Positions 1 through 10,239 of a DNA stretch of 64,000 nt are shown in pieces (within the stretch, counting starts at the first letter, position 1; every line of letters starts with the position of its first letter). Source of the stretch: Porodaedalea pini. Lineage: Eukaryota > Basidiomycota > Agaricomycetes > Hymenochaetales > Hymenochaetaceae. The stretch covers positions 186,001 to 250,000 of the forward strand of contig NBAY01000026.1 in NCBI GenBank assembly GCA_002794775.1, in the 5' to 3' direction. Position numbers and translations under genes: made by a program. A model generated the notes under the pieces. It saw only the letters and a program-made list of their open reading frames with translations. It had not been told where the DNA came from and searched no databases.

Positions 1-462
1 CGGAGCGAGTCCATCTGAGCTTGCTTTCCTATGGTAGATAACGCTCGCCGACGTGGGTTCGGCGAGAAAGGGGTGCGATGCGCTCGATTCGCTCTCGTCA
101 TCGGACAGCGTTGAGGCATGCGAAACTTTGCGAGAGCGAGTGGCGCCCGACCCTGCTGCTGCTGCGCTAAAATCGACGTAAGTCGAGGTAGGCGTCGGCG
201 GGGCGGAGCAGCGCTTCAGCGCCGTTTCCGTCATTGATGCCGATGACCGCAAGGCAGGCAGTGGCGGGAGAGACTCGAGAACAAAGGGTGTGGTGCCGAG
301 TACTTTGCCGAGCTTGCGGGAGGATTTTATGAGGCGCGAACGCTGGGCGGCGTCCAGACGGTTACATGTCGGCGGGACCATTTCGCCAGTGTTGAACGAT
401 GCAGAAGAGTACGTTGTGTTGACTGTTGTCGACGACGTCGACCGGTGGGCCATGAGAGCCAT
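1..462 (-). CDS. Unknown fungal protein, C-terminal part cut by window edge
   Basis: One reading frame on the minus strand stays open from 462 to the left edge with a strongly coding look: Ser/Thr/Pro-rich with an acidic patch (LSDDESESSASHP). A basic segment, RSRLIKSSRKLGKVLGTTP, lies about 45 residues in; it resembles a short basic motif seen in uncharacterised basidiomycete proteins, but I cannot name the family. The start at 462 (MALMAHRSTSS) is the first ATG in this frame. The frame is open further upstream (FETVSKQALACAPTADFE), so an earlier exon may carry the true start. The gene runs off the window, so its C-terminus is missing. What is seen is the open frame and its composition; expression and function are not known. 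Confidence 0.5.
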   Translation of the reverse strand, partial: MALMAHRSTSSTTVNTTYSSASFNTGEMVPPTCNRLDAAQRSRLIKSSRKLGKVLGTTPFVLESLPPLPALRSSASMTETALKRCSAPPTPTSTYVDFSAAAAGSGATRSRKVSHASTLSDDESESSASHPFLAEPTSASVIYHRKASSDGLAP

Positions 463-2640
463 TTCGAAGTCGGCAGTCGGCGCACAAGCGAGAGCCTGCT
501 TCGAAACTGTTTAAAGTCGCGAAGTAGGATGAAAATAGAGTATCCCAGAGCGGCGAGGCTGTCCAGGGCTGTATCAGGCGCTATAAGTACTGGTGGCGTC
601 GTGGGAGGGGTTGCCGTCACCGTGCACGACGATGAGCAGGAGGGGGAAAGAAGCGGGGGACGGCGTGCATCGGGGTAATATAGGATTTTGTGGTGTCGCC
701 AGGGTAGTATATGTGGCTGTGGTTCGTTCCTTCTCTCGCGTCCTTTTAACCATAAAAATAACCTGAAACAGGGGTGTATATTCCATATATGGATGCTGAT
801 ACGGAACAGGCCGTCCACGCGACGGAGCAAAAAGGAGGTCTGGTTACGACCTTCGGCTCGCTTCACCGCACCCTTATTTTATCTCGAATCTTCGGTTTTG
901 TCGCGCCGGACGAGCGTCGGGCAAGCCAGTGCCAAGGGTCGTCAGCCGTTTCATCATCTCTGAAATAACACCTTTTTTCAGATAAGTTCCGAGTCCGCGC
1001 CGCTCGCATGGATAAGCGAGAGGTATGGTTTGATTTTGGCGGGCGCTGGCCTTTACACTCTCCCACATCGCTGTCGTCCCCTCTGGCTCTGTAAGGAGGC
1101 GGAAAGACTCTGGTAGAATCAAGGAAAAGGGCAAGAAGGTACCGAGCTGAAGAACACCACGACAAGCACACCGTCCGGTTGAACCTCTGTTCAACAGCTC
1201 AGACTCCGCTATCTCGTTTTCCGGGACTTGTTCTTTCATTGACTCTCGGACTCTTTTGGGCTTGTCGGCGAGAGCTTTGAATTGACTGCTTCGAACCGAT
1301 ATTCTTCGACCGATCCGGACCTGATCTGCAGCTGTAGCGAGGCATCCGGCGAACCTTCGTTTGGCAGCCATCCTACACATCAACTCTTTACTATCAGCTT
1401 TCTCTATCTGTCTCCTAGGAACTCCAGAATTTCCTCATGCGCATAGCGAGATTGAACTATAAACTGTGCTCTTAGTGTCTTTATAAAATGCTCTCAATCG
1501 GCTGGTCGTCCGAACGCCTCAACATTGGAAGTTCGGCTCACTGTGTTTGAAGACCGCTGACTGGCGTGCACTGCCATGCGACACATACGAAATTACGGGT
1601 CCGACGGCCAAGCCTACGCGCCTGGAGTTGCCGATATGGGGCAGCAGCACAGCAGTGCATGCTCCATTCGGCATGTGAATGCACAGCCTACTCCGATTTT
1701 GCTCACTATATCGTCATGTTTCGTGCAGGTCTCTCGTGCTAGCTCCCACTGAGACAAGTAGACTGCTCCGATTCGGAGCCGTCTGACGCGCACAGAAAGA
1801 CAAGCTCCAAACACGTCCCAGGCTCCCAGCATCCAGCATTTCCATCCTAAAATTTACGCTATAATGAGATATGCCTGCCTACACGACTTGCTTACATTCC
1901 GCTGTTTCTGCATTTTCACGCGACGATGGTGACCAATCCTCTGATTCAGTTCCTCGATGACATCCTAACAGTGACAAGGGACAAACAAACTAAGTCCAAA
2001 ACCAGACATTAGCTCCTCTTCGCAAAAAAAGCAATATTTACTCATCGGAAATTTCATAAATGAAGCCTCAGTTCGGGACCTTTCTACCTGATGCTGCTTT
2101 CTCACTTATTTTTATATGCAATAAAACGGCCAAGACTATCAAAGAGCTTTGATGTCTCCTATATCTGCTCACCACACTTAAATACCATGTGACTTTCCTA
2201 TGCATCTGCTATTGTCTATAATTTTGTATACCTCTCTATCCCTGTCTGTTGCCAATCAGTAACTGAATGTCTGCGTCATATAGTGCTTCACCACCAGTGG
2301 CCAGGCCTTCGTGGCCTTTTGAGTCCTGACCACGAAGTGCAATTAATATCGAGGAACTTGAGCTCGACCATGCATGCAGCCACCAGATCTCTACTAGTAC
2401 CACCCATCCTGCGCATAAGGCTTTTCAGAACACCACACTGTTCCAGTCAAGTCGTACATATCAGTTGTCTTATTTTCTAGGACGACTTGAATCTAGGATT
2501 ATTTGGAATATGCGTACTATAGTACTATGTACTTGCAGACTTTTACGACTCGGAATCTGACGTCGTGCGTTCCTCTACTTGAGTTTATGCGTTTTCCTGC
2601 CTTCTGGAAAGCAATCTCCACTTTTATTGCTCTCTGAGTA
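463..2640. other. Gene-poor stretch
   Basis: No frame with convincing coding character or splice-joined exons was found. A 169-residue minus-strand open frame (874-1383) begins at an ATG (MAAKRRFAGCLATA) but has neither a recognisable domain nor continuation. It may be chance or an unrecognised exon of the gene at 1-462. Confidence 0.4.
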
Positions 2641-2647
2641 GGTATTT

Positions 2648-2675
2648 GAGCTGCGGCTCACATGAGCCGCAGCTC
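2648..2675. repeat. Short perfect hairpin
   Basis: Two 12-bp arms (GAGCTGCGGCTC and its exact complement) flank a 4-base loop. It lies immediately upstream of the coding-like fragment at 2676-2888. Confidence 0.6.
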
Positions 2676-2888
2676 TCGCAGAAGGAGCCCTTCTGCTTCA
2701 TCGTGCAGAAGAGGCACGAGGAGACAGGCGCGATCATCGCCCCGCCGCGGGATGTGGAGAAAGCGATGCCTACCCCTTTCTTTGACGCTGTTTTAAACTG
2801 CTTGTACAAGATTGGGATGCGCCCGGATGGCACGCCAGGGAAGGTGGGAGAGGAAGATTTTGTTGATGTTAGAAACGTATTTGCGTGA
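2676..2888 (+). pseudogene. Coding-like fragment of unknown origin
   Basis: The plus frame reads as about 70 residues of well-mixed, protein-like sequence (for example CFIVQKRHEETGAIIAPPRD, then MPTPFFDAVLNCLYKIGMR) and stops at a TGA at 2886. There is no credible in-frame start; the only upstream ATG lies inside the hairpin at 2648-2675. I do not recognise the family. It could be the last exon of a decayed gene or a fragment carried by a mobile element. The opposite strand is also open for 130 codons but has lower-quality composition. Confidence 0.3.
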
Positions 2889-3208
2889 TGCTGAATTGGT
2901 GCCCATGCGCTTTCATGGTATCCTCTCGTTAAGCGTACCCGCCTTCTCCATGCACTATTCACAGATAGATTTCTTGTCCTCGCATGCACAAAACTTACCC
3001 AGTCTTTTGAGAACATCTAAGTGTTAGCTTGTCTACCATGCGCATACTTATCTCAGCCCAGAATGTCCATCAGATATGGTTTGATGGCTAGCGTTGCCGC
3101 CTCGAACTTAGAGTAGATACTTTGGTGGATCCGCAGAATGAGAAAGACATAAACCACACAGGTGAAGAGACGCAGGGTAGGGTCTATAAAGATCATTGCG
3201 TCATGCTA

Positions 3209-4665
3209 TTAAAGGCTCCCAAGGTCCTGACCGCTCTCCGCGATCTTCGCAAGATAAATCTTCGTCTTCGCAAGCATAACCAGACGTCCTTCACCCGCAA
3301 AGACCATATTCGCGACCGACGTGCCGAGGAAAAACTTCCCGATGAGCTCACCAGCGGCGTTCCACACGTGCACGCCGTCGCCGCACCCACCGTATACGCG
3401 CCCTGTGGAGTCGAGCTGCAGCCCATCGGGGATCCCGCTGTCGGCGTAGGCAAATACGCGTCGGTTGGAGAAGGCTTGTGAGCCGTCTTCGACGTCGAAC
3501 TTGTAGCTAAACCGAAAAGGAATAAGAGAAAAAGCTATGGTAAACGAAGGAATGGAGACGTACATCGTGGCAGGGAGAGTGAAGTTCGCGCCGAAGTTAG
3601 CAGAGACCGCACCCGTATCTGCGCTAAAGACAAATCTCAGTACACGCAGTATTCACTACAGCAATCTTGAGCGAAGGACATCTACATATATGCATTCTTC
3701 CCATCCGCAGAGAACGCAATCCCATTCGGCTTGTTGATCCCATCCGCAGCAACGCGCACCGAGCCTGTCTTAGGATCGTATCGATACACCTGGTTCGGGA
3801 TAGCTGGCGTCGGGCGGAAGTCCTGGTAGTATCCATACGGAACGTCGCAGAAAAAGAATGCTCCGCTCGTCGGGTGCACCTTGACGTCGTTCAGCGAGTT
3901 GAATTGGCGGCCATAGAAGTTATCCAGGAGCACGGTCGAGTTGTATGGCTCAGAAGGATTGAGGAGTCCCACTGCTGGTGGAATGGATCCGCGTCCCTCG
4001 GCCATGAGGATGATGGATCCGTTGTGGTAGGTACCGCCATTGATATTTTGAAGGTTATCTGGAAGAGGGATCTGGACGCGGGATTTAGTGCGAGTGGACA
4101 GTTATGACGAGATGATAAAATTATTTGCTGACTTCGGTGTAGTTTACCGTCCCGTTGGTCGCCTCGACATCTGTCATGCTGAGCTTCGAGTATTGATTGC
4201 TCTGATTAAGGCCGCTGTATCCAAGTGCACCCCCGGCGTTGCTCGCGAAGAAAACCTGGATATAAATAAAATAAATGGCATATGGCAAATGCTTACGCCC
4301 GCACCTCATCAGTTGCAGAGATATACACGGGCGCCTCGTGGGCAAACGCGAAGCTGTCATTTTCCGCAATCACTCGGAAAGAGGGCGAGGCGCCGAGAAC
4401 GTCGAGGAACTCCGTGTTGAAGACCTGGAAGACGGGAGGGGAGCTGTTTGTTGGATTGAATGGCGGAGTTTCGTTGCGGAATGTCCCGTTCATGTCTATG
4501 GCGGCGAACGAGAATGGATCAATGTACTACAGACATTTTCAGCGCGCGCGAAGTATGGAAAAGAAGGTAAGAGGTTACCACAGCGCCATCGGGGATGCTC
4601 GAGTTATCTGCAGCGTACACGTATTGAGCCGCAAAGAAAGCTACCAACATCGCCTTCTTGAACAT
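3209..4665 (-). CDS. Secreted SMP-30/gluconolactonase-like (lactonase) protein
   Basis: A multi-exon gene coding a calcium-dependent six-bladed beta-propeller of the SMP-30/gluconolactonase/LRE-like family, which hydrolyses lactone esters. The chosen start gives a clean signal peptide (MFKKAMLVAFFAAQYVYA); an upstream in-frame ATG at 4704 would place charged residues before it. The propeller follows: FAHEAPVYIS near the N-terminus (the family's metal-binding Glu is expected here), then SLNDVKVHPTSGAFFFCD (Asn/Asp ligand region) and NKPNGIAFSADGKNAYM (last Asp loop). The final exon ends YLAKIAESGQDLGSL. Exons are separated by introns of about 50-70 bp. A TATA box lies about 70 bp upstream. Related Agaricomycete proteins are secreted and of unknown substrate; a role with sugar or aromatic lactones is inference. 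Confidence 0.8.
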
Positions 4666-4734
4666 TACTTCAGTCTGAACCAACATGAATGAAAGAGGGC
4701 ACATTGTTCTTCTGCTAAAATTTCGTGTCCACCA

Positions 4735-4741
4735 TTATATA
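4735..4741 (-). promoter_or_regulatory. TATA box of the lactonase gene
   Basis: TATATAA on the minus strand about 70 bp upstream of the signal-peptide ATG at 4665, which supports that start. Confidence 0.5.
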
Positions 4742-5534
4742 CTTTCAATGCTGCCTGTCACCAGCCAAATATAGTCTTGAAATCTTTTGCTTGGGAGCCG
4801 AAAAGAAGCCATGTATGTGATGGAGCGCGATTAACAAACAAAGTGAGCAAGCTGATTTGTTATCGATATTCTTCCCACCTTCTAAGTTCTAGTTTAGTGT
4901 AGATCGGACCTTTCTTGAATGGATGCTGATTCCAAGTTGCTAGTGGCATTCTGTCGAAACGGCATATTTTTTTTTCGTCAGAGAAGTTTCGGATAAACTC
5001 TGACTCAACTTTCAATCAACAGGTAGTTTCCAAGATATTCATCCATGAATCTGTCGCCAACGGACCATGCCTGATTTTGGATGTTGTTCCAGAGCTCAAG
5101 CCAATATACCCAAGTGTACGGCCGCTGGAAAGCTTTTTCAAACCGCCACAAGATGGTAGTCCTTGTAACCCTAACGGTGCACAACTTGTGGAAGAGCTGC
5201 CTTGTTAGCTCGGCATCGATTACTTGCAAACGTTGGAATTGTCTGAAGATTAATTCGTTCCCCAAATAAAGACAGGCGTCTGACTCGAGCTCTAGATGAT
5301 AGATCTGAGGAGCAGAACTCAATGATGCACTTCACGTCACGGTGATCCCAAAAGAACGCGTCATTATTCCGGTCGGAGCTAAGAAATGCAAAGGCCGAAT
5401 GCAGATGCGACGCGCCACCCGAGCCCGCCTTGGATCGACGCGCCATAATCAGTTGCTCGATCGCCCGCACTAGACATGACGTGTCTGACGCGTCATTTTT
5501 CAATGTCTGACGGCTGCGCGTGACGCGTTGAGGG
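4742..5534. other. Intergenic, one weak ORF
   Basis: A minus-strand frame at 5005-5322 reads as 105 residues (MSSAPQIYHLELESDACLYL...) with fairly protein-like composition but no recognisable domain and no supporting neighbours. It could be a small gene or the remnant of one. Nothing else is seen. Confidence 0.3.
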
Positions 5535-5542
5535 GGTATATA
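5535..5542 (+). promoter_or_regulatory. TATA box and AGGGG element of the HSP12-like gene
   Basis: TATATAAG about 100 bp before the ATG at 5644. An AGGGG pentamer, the core of the yeast stress-response element, directly precedes it at 5531. Stress control is inferred from the family and this element. Confidence 0.55.
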
Positions 5543-5643
5543 AGGCGAGTGGCGAGAAGAAGGGAAACCCCATCTCTTTCTTTCGTACGCCCACCTCTTC
5601 AACTTGAACTTTACCAACCCCAACGACCGTCGACTCTATCATC

Positions 5644-6141
5644 ATGTCCGACAACTTCCGCCAGTCCTTCACTGACAAGGCTGAGAGCGCGATTAAGGTA
5701 CGTGTCGCGTGTTTGTCGCATCGTCTCGTCGTCTCGTCGTCGTTGTTGCATTGCTGACTAATTTGCTAATTTGCACCCCTCTCTCCTCTTGTGCAGCCCG
5801 ACAGCGAGAAGTCCACCACCGAGAGCATGGGCGACTCCGTCAAGGGCAAGGCCGACTCTGCTTCGTCGAGTATGCAGCCAGAGGTATGTTCCCCTCCCCT
5901 CCACGCGCCAATCCCTCGCACCCACACTTACAATCGCATGCCACCCGCCCAGAGCCAGAAGTCGTACCTCCAACAGGCCGGAGACATGCTCAGCGGTAAC
6001 TCGAACGAGAATTCAGTACGTATCTTTGTCATGCTCTCTTCATTGACGTCGTTGCCTGATGGGTATCCTTTTTCTTCACAGGGTTCGATGGTGGACTCAG
6101 CCAAGAACATGATGGGCTACAACGACACTGCTAACAAGTAG
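5644..6141 (+). CDS. HSP12/HSP9-family small stress protein
   Basis: Four exons (5644-5697, 5797-5883, 5953-6015, 6082-6141), all joined in phase 0 by canonical GT..AG introns, give an 87-residue hydrophilic protein. It begins MSDNFRQSFTDKAESAIKPD and continues STTESMGDSVKGKADSASS, then a Gln/Ser linker, ending SMVDSAKNMMGYNDTANK. The start (MSDxxRxSFxDKxxxAxKPDSxKS) is the signature of the fungal HSP9/HSP12 (glucose/lipid-regulated) family. These proteins are small and natively unfolded, fold into amphipathic helices at membranes and are induced by heat, osmotic stress or stationary phase. Length and motif order fit the family. The exon structure in 18-30 codon blocks is typical of basidiomycete members, which are often present in several copies. 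Confidence 0.9.
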
Positions 6142-6417
6142 TCTATGTCTCTGCTACTCCATACTTCTCATTCTTCCGAGTGATCGAGCCTTTTCTCTTG
6201 TCATCGTGTAGATTTTAAAATTAAAGCAACACCAGCTTGTAAGTTAGTTACACGCGTATAAACGCATGCATTTTCTGGTACAAGCGAAGAAAAAACGGTT
6301 AATCAGGAATATATGCGCAGATACTGAAAAGTTGTTTTGTCACGTGACTAACGCGTGAGCGCGCCCGCAGGACTCTCGGCAACACCATTTGAGATCTGTC
6401 CCTGGAAGGGTGTTCTT

Positions 6418-6510
6418 TATCCGGATTGGCCAGGTCTACAAAAAGTTTCGGCTGATTTGTCCGGATTTTGACCCAGGCCTCATTTGGGCGAGTTTTATCC
6501 GGATTTGTTT
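6418..6510. repeat. Left degenerate flank repeat (ATCCGGATT units)
   Basis: Contains several TCCGGATT units and a CCCAGGCCTC block in the same order and orientation as the copy at 8008-8130. The two copies lie on either side of the large palindrome and look like diverged direct repeats. Confidence 0.5.
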
Positions 6511-6868
6511 TTAGGACTATCCTTACCAGAACCGGAAATACATAGAATAAGCTTGTTTTTCTACATAACAGAAAATGAAAGGCATGGAATAAAATGTAGT
6601 AATAAGTATTAATTACTGCTTTCTCTGCCTAAACTTCTTCATTACTCCCGGAAGAATGATTGACAACGGCCTAAATTGCGACCAGATTCTGAATGGCACA
6701 TCTAAGAGAGGTCCATCAGGCCGCACTGTCGGTACCGAAAGAGTGCAAAGAAACTGAAAAGGAGGGATATGTTTTGGCATTGGATGGTTTGCTTTTCCCA
6801 GTAAATCACTTTTCTGATTTTCTCTACACAATTCATATTATTTTGAAGTAAATGTACATATGGACAAA

Positions 6869-7954
6869 TATTACTGCCCTTTTCAGAAGTATTGTCACAC
6901 GTGATTTCACTGATTTTCGTGCCACAAGAGCCTCAAAACACAAACATTTTCATATCTCAACCAAAAGTTGACCGTTTTGCGTCATCTAAGTTGATAAATT
7001 CATTTTTTTATCTCATCTTTCATATTTCAACAAGAGTGATAAGAAATAGTCAAAATTGGAGTCCAAAACAGCAAAAATGCTGTTTTTGAACCCATTTCCC
7101 TTGTTCATTTTTTCCTGCACTCAGACTTCACTGTACAGTGATCCAGACCAGCCCAGAATTCCAGTATTAGTCTATTATGAATTTACAGACTGATTTTGAG
7201 ATGTATTGTGAGGTAGATGTGCTGAATTGGTGCATGCCTAAAACACACAAATCCCCTCTGTTTCTGCAAGCCCCCCAACCCCCACGAAAAATTCTTCTCA
7301 ACTAAGTTCATGCATGTAAATTCATTCAAAGTGTATTGGAACAGATTTGAGCAGCATCCAGGGTTCTAGCATCAACCAGTAAGCTGAATTGAGTACCAGA
7401 TTCTGACTGTATGTACTATTCTTGTGAACATATCCCTGATTCATGAAGCAAGCCTGTATCCATGGATGCTGCTCAAATCTGTTCCAATACACTTTGAATG
7501 AATTTACATGCATGAACTTAGTTGAGAAGAATTTTTCGTGGGGGTTGGGGGGCTTGCAGAAACAGAGGGGATTTGTGTGTTTTAGGCATGCACCAATTCA
7601 GCACATCTACCTCACAATACATCTCAAAATCAGTCTGTAAATTCATAATAGACTAATACTGGAATTCTGGGCTGGTCTGGATCACTGTACAGTGAAGTCT
7701 GAGTGCAGGAAAAAATGAACAAGGGAAATGGGTTCAAAAACAGCATTTTTGCTGTTTTGGACTCCAATTTTGACTATTTCTTATCACTCTTGTTGAAATA
7801 TGAAAGATGAGATAAAAAAATGAATTTATCAACTTAGATGACGCAAAACGGTCAACTTTTGGTTGAGATATGAAAATGTTTGTGTTTTGAGGCTCTTGTG
7901 GCACGAAAATCAGTGAAATCACGTGTGACAATACTTCTGAAAAGGGCAGTAATA
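6869..7954. repeat. 1,086-bp palindrome: 492-bp inverted arms, 102-bp spacer
   Basis: Bases 6869-7360 and 7463-7954 are reverse complements of each other. Every stretch I compared by eye matched exactly, and the outer and inner limits sum to the same centre (7411.5), so the arms carry no net indel. As a consequence the same 65-residue open frame occurs at 6892-7089 (+) and 7734-7931 (-). The spacer (7361-7462) is unique. No coding domain is recognisable in the arms, and no target-site duplication is visible directly at the arm ends. It is a foldback-type element, or a very recent inverted duplication. Confidence 0.9.
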
Positions 7955-8007
7955 GTCTTGCAGTAACCAGTTACCTCAGCACCTCCCTTAATCAGCACAT
8001 CACCAGC

Positions 8008-8130
8008 TGGTCTCGTTATCCGGATTTTAGGTCTGTCTTAGCCGGATTTTTCCCCAGGCCTCTGACCAAATCTGGGCACAAATTAATCCGGATTTGACCA
8101 GGCCTCGAGGTCTGAATCCGGCAAAAATTA
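8008..8130. repeat. Right degenerate flank repeat (ATCCGGATT units)
   Basis: Carries TTATCCGGATTTT, CCCCAGGCCTC and a further ATCCGGATTTG unit, the same order as the left copy at 6418-6510. Both are direct with respect to each other. Confidence 0.5.
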
Positions 8131-8213
8131 TCCAGATCATGGACAGCGCAATTGGTATTGCCGGGGGTCCCGGGTTCAAAGTCTCTCTTGTGTGTTCTTC
8201 CTCCCGCATTCAT

Positions 8214-8905
8214 GGCACGATGTTTTTCCGTAACTAGTCCGTATCTCGTCTTTCATTATGCCTATGTTCGTCTTTGACTCAAGCATACTTGATTGTCAAA
8301 TCTCGCTTAACTCTGCATCATAAGGCCGAAACCTCACGGTCAAGTTCATGAAGGCTTTCAATTACTCAGACAAAAGCTTTGGACCGAGTTCTCGCTTTTG
8401 CTTTACTAACCGCAACTTTATTAGTGGATGTCCCCTCGAATCCTGCACGTCTCTGCGCACACGTTGATTTGTACCGAACGGAGAGCGTCTCCGCAGTATT
8501 GTCCTATCCGCGTTTATTGATTTGTTTCTATCGGAGTACGTCGTTGGTTCCTCCCCGCAGCAGCAGGTCCACGAAATGAAATGAGGAGTCTACCAAGCAC
8601 GACTGAGTTTCTTAGGATGTGTTGATTAGAGGTCGTTCGGCAAGTATATCTATCTCATCACCAAGGATCATACAAATAATCAAACAGCTACGAAGACGAA
8701 GCAAAGACACATCAGTAAGATCCTTTCAGAGACCTGTATCCTTTCATCGGCAAGATTGGACGCCCGAGAAGGCGCAGACTCAAGAGACTTGAATGCCAAT
8801 GCATTTGTACAAAAATACTTTCGAAGCAATCTTTAATTCTGACACAATTACATTTCTAACCCGACGTACTAGTAAGCCTCGCTCAAGCCCAGCCCAGGTA
8901 TGCGT
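8214..8905. other. Intergenic
   Basis: No supported gene. This is the 3' side of the reductase at 8906-10174. Confidence 0.4.
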
Positions 8906-10174
8906 TTACCATCCACGTGCCTTGAAGTCTTCAATGCTGTCCTCCGTAGTAGTAGGCTTATCGCGGAACTCAATCCCCAGCACCGTGCGCGTTTTTGACG
9001 CGTCGAATTGAATCTGGTACTGGAAGGTTTTCCCGGCGCCAGGCGTGCCTTTGGGGAAGTCAAGTCCTGGGAGGTTGAGCGCATTCGCTGCGTCGACTGT
9101 ATTCGAAGATAAAATTGAATACAACGTGAAGAGAAAGAACAAAGACACGTACACCAATCCTGCCAAATCCAGCTTCCCGAGTTCAGAATGAACCTCTGAC
9201 CGCCAGCCTCGGGGACCTGAAGCGCACGGACGTGGCCAAGTGCAACGTCGCGCACATCGACCCACCCACCCTGCGCACCCGCGAGTTCCTCGGGAGTTTT
9301 GGTCTTAGAAAGGAGTGCCTCATAGAAGAGTCCGGCACTCGTGCCGAGCGCGGACGGGGAGGAAACTTCGCTCAGGAGGGGTCCGTAGACATAGGACGGC
9401 AAGAGAGTAACAAGGTCCCATGTGAGCGATGATCTATTTGTGGAGACGAAGTCCCACGCAGCTATGACGCGAAGGAGTTGTCAAGAAAATCACCAGACGA
9501 ATAACATAAGACTTGACCACTTACCCTTCTCTGCTAGAGACTTGGACGCAAGATACCAATCCACCTGACTTGACGCCCGACCTTTCTCTCGCACCTCAAC
9601 AATGCTTGCTTCATTCCATTTACTTTCATTCAGCAGTCCTGTATCTTTCGCGTTGTAGATCGCTGCGACTGAGGACGTCACTGCTACACGCTTCAGTTGT
9701 GGCCCACTGCGGATTCTCTTGAGGTTAGAACGACATCGGAGTAGCCTTGTGACTAAACTCACGCATGTTTCCTCGCAGACTCTAAGATGCCGAGAGTACC
9801 CTTCACGGCAGGCTCGATCAACTCTATTGAAAATACTTGTCAGTCGTGACTGCGTTGTACAACATGTCTCACTCACCATTTGGGTCCTGTGCCTTGTAAT
9901 GAAATGGTGAGGCCGTATGCTCGATTGCATCGACACCCTTCACCGCCTCGTCGAATGCACCAGGTGCAGTGATGTCCGGCACGACCACAAGCTCAAACTT
10001 CCCGCTTTCCACCTCTTTCTTGAACAGGTTGAGGAGGTGTGTTCCCTTGCTCTGGGCACGCACAGTTCCACGCACGGCGTACCCTTGCTCAAGAAGCGCA
10101 CGCACAACCCAGACGGCGATGTACCCGTTCGCACCGGAAACAAGAACCTTGGCGGGAGGTGCGACAGTTGGCAT
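8906..10174 (-). CDS. NADPH-dependent aldehyde/ketone reductase (extended SDR, GRE2/DFR-like)
   Basis: A multi-exon gene for an extended short-chain dehydrogenase close to yeast methylglyoxal reductase and plant dihydroflavonol reductase. Exon 1 (10174-9877) holds the Rossmann nucleotide-binding loop VLVSGANGYIAVWVVRALLE and the HTASPF motif. Later exons hold ELIEPAVKGTLGILESARKH, then YLASKSLAEK with the catalytic Tyr and Lys (YxxxK). The WDLVTL..YVYGPLL region and GGWVDVRDVALGHVRALQVP lead into the last exon, which ends EFRDKPTTTEDSIEDFKARGW. Protein length fits the family (about 340 residues). It is head-to-head with its paralog at 13007-14306 and shares its exon layout. It is probably cytosolic; aldehyde detoxification or secondary metabolism is inferred from the family. 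Confidence 0.85.
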
Positions 10175-10231
10175 GTTTCTGTTTGGACTAGGGCTTCTGG
10201 GAGATAGTCTTGAGCGAAAATGCGGAATTCG

Positions 10232-10239
10232 CTTATATA
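10232..10239 (-). promoter_or_regulatory. TATA box of the minus-strand reductase
   Basis: TATATAAG on the minus strand, about 58 bp upstream of the ATG at 10174. Confidence 0.5.

Noticed and set aside
874..1383. 169-codon minus-strand ORF starting near 1383
   Set aside because: No domain, no supporting splice structure and unremarkable composition; not listed as a gene.
8130..8190. tRNA-like A-box (AGCGCAATTGGTA) and B-box (GGTTCAAAGTC) on the plus strand
   Set aside because: The gap between the boxes is only about 14 nt and the T-stem does not pair, so it is not a tRNA gene; evidence for a SINE is too thin.
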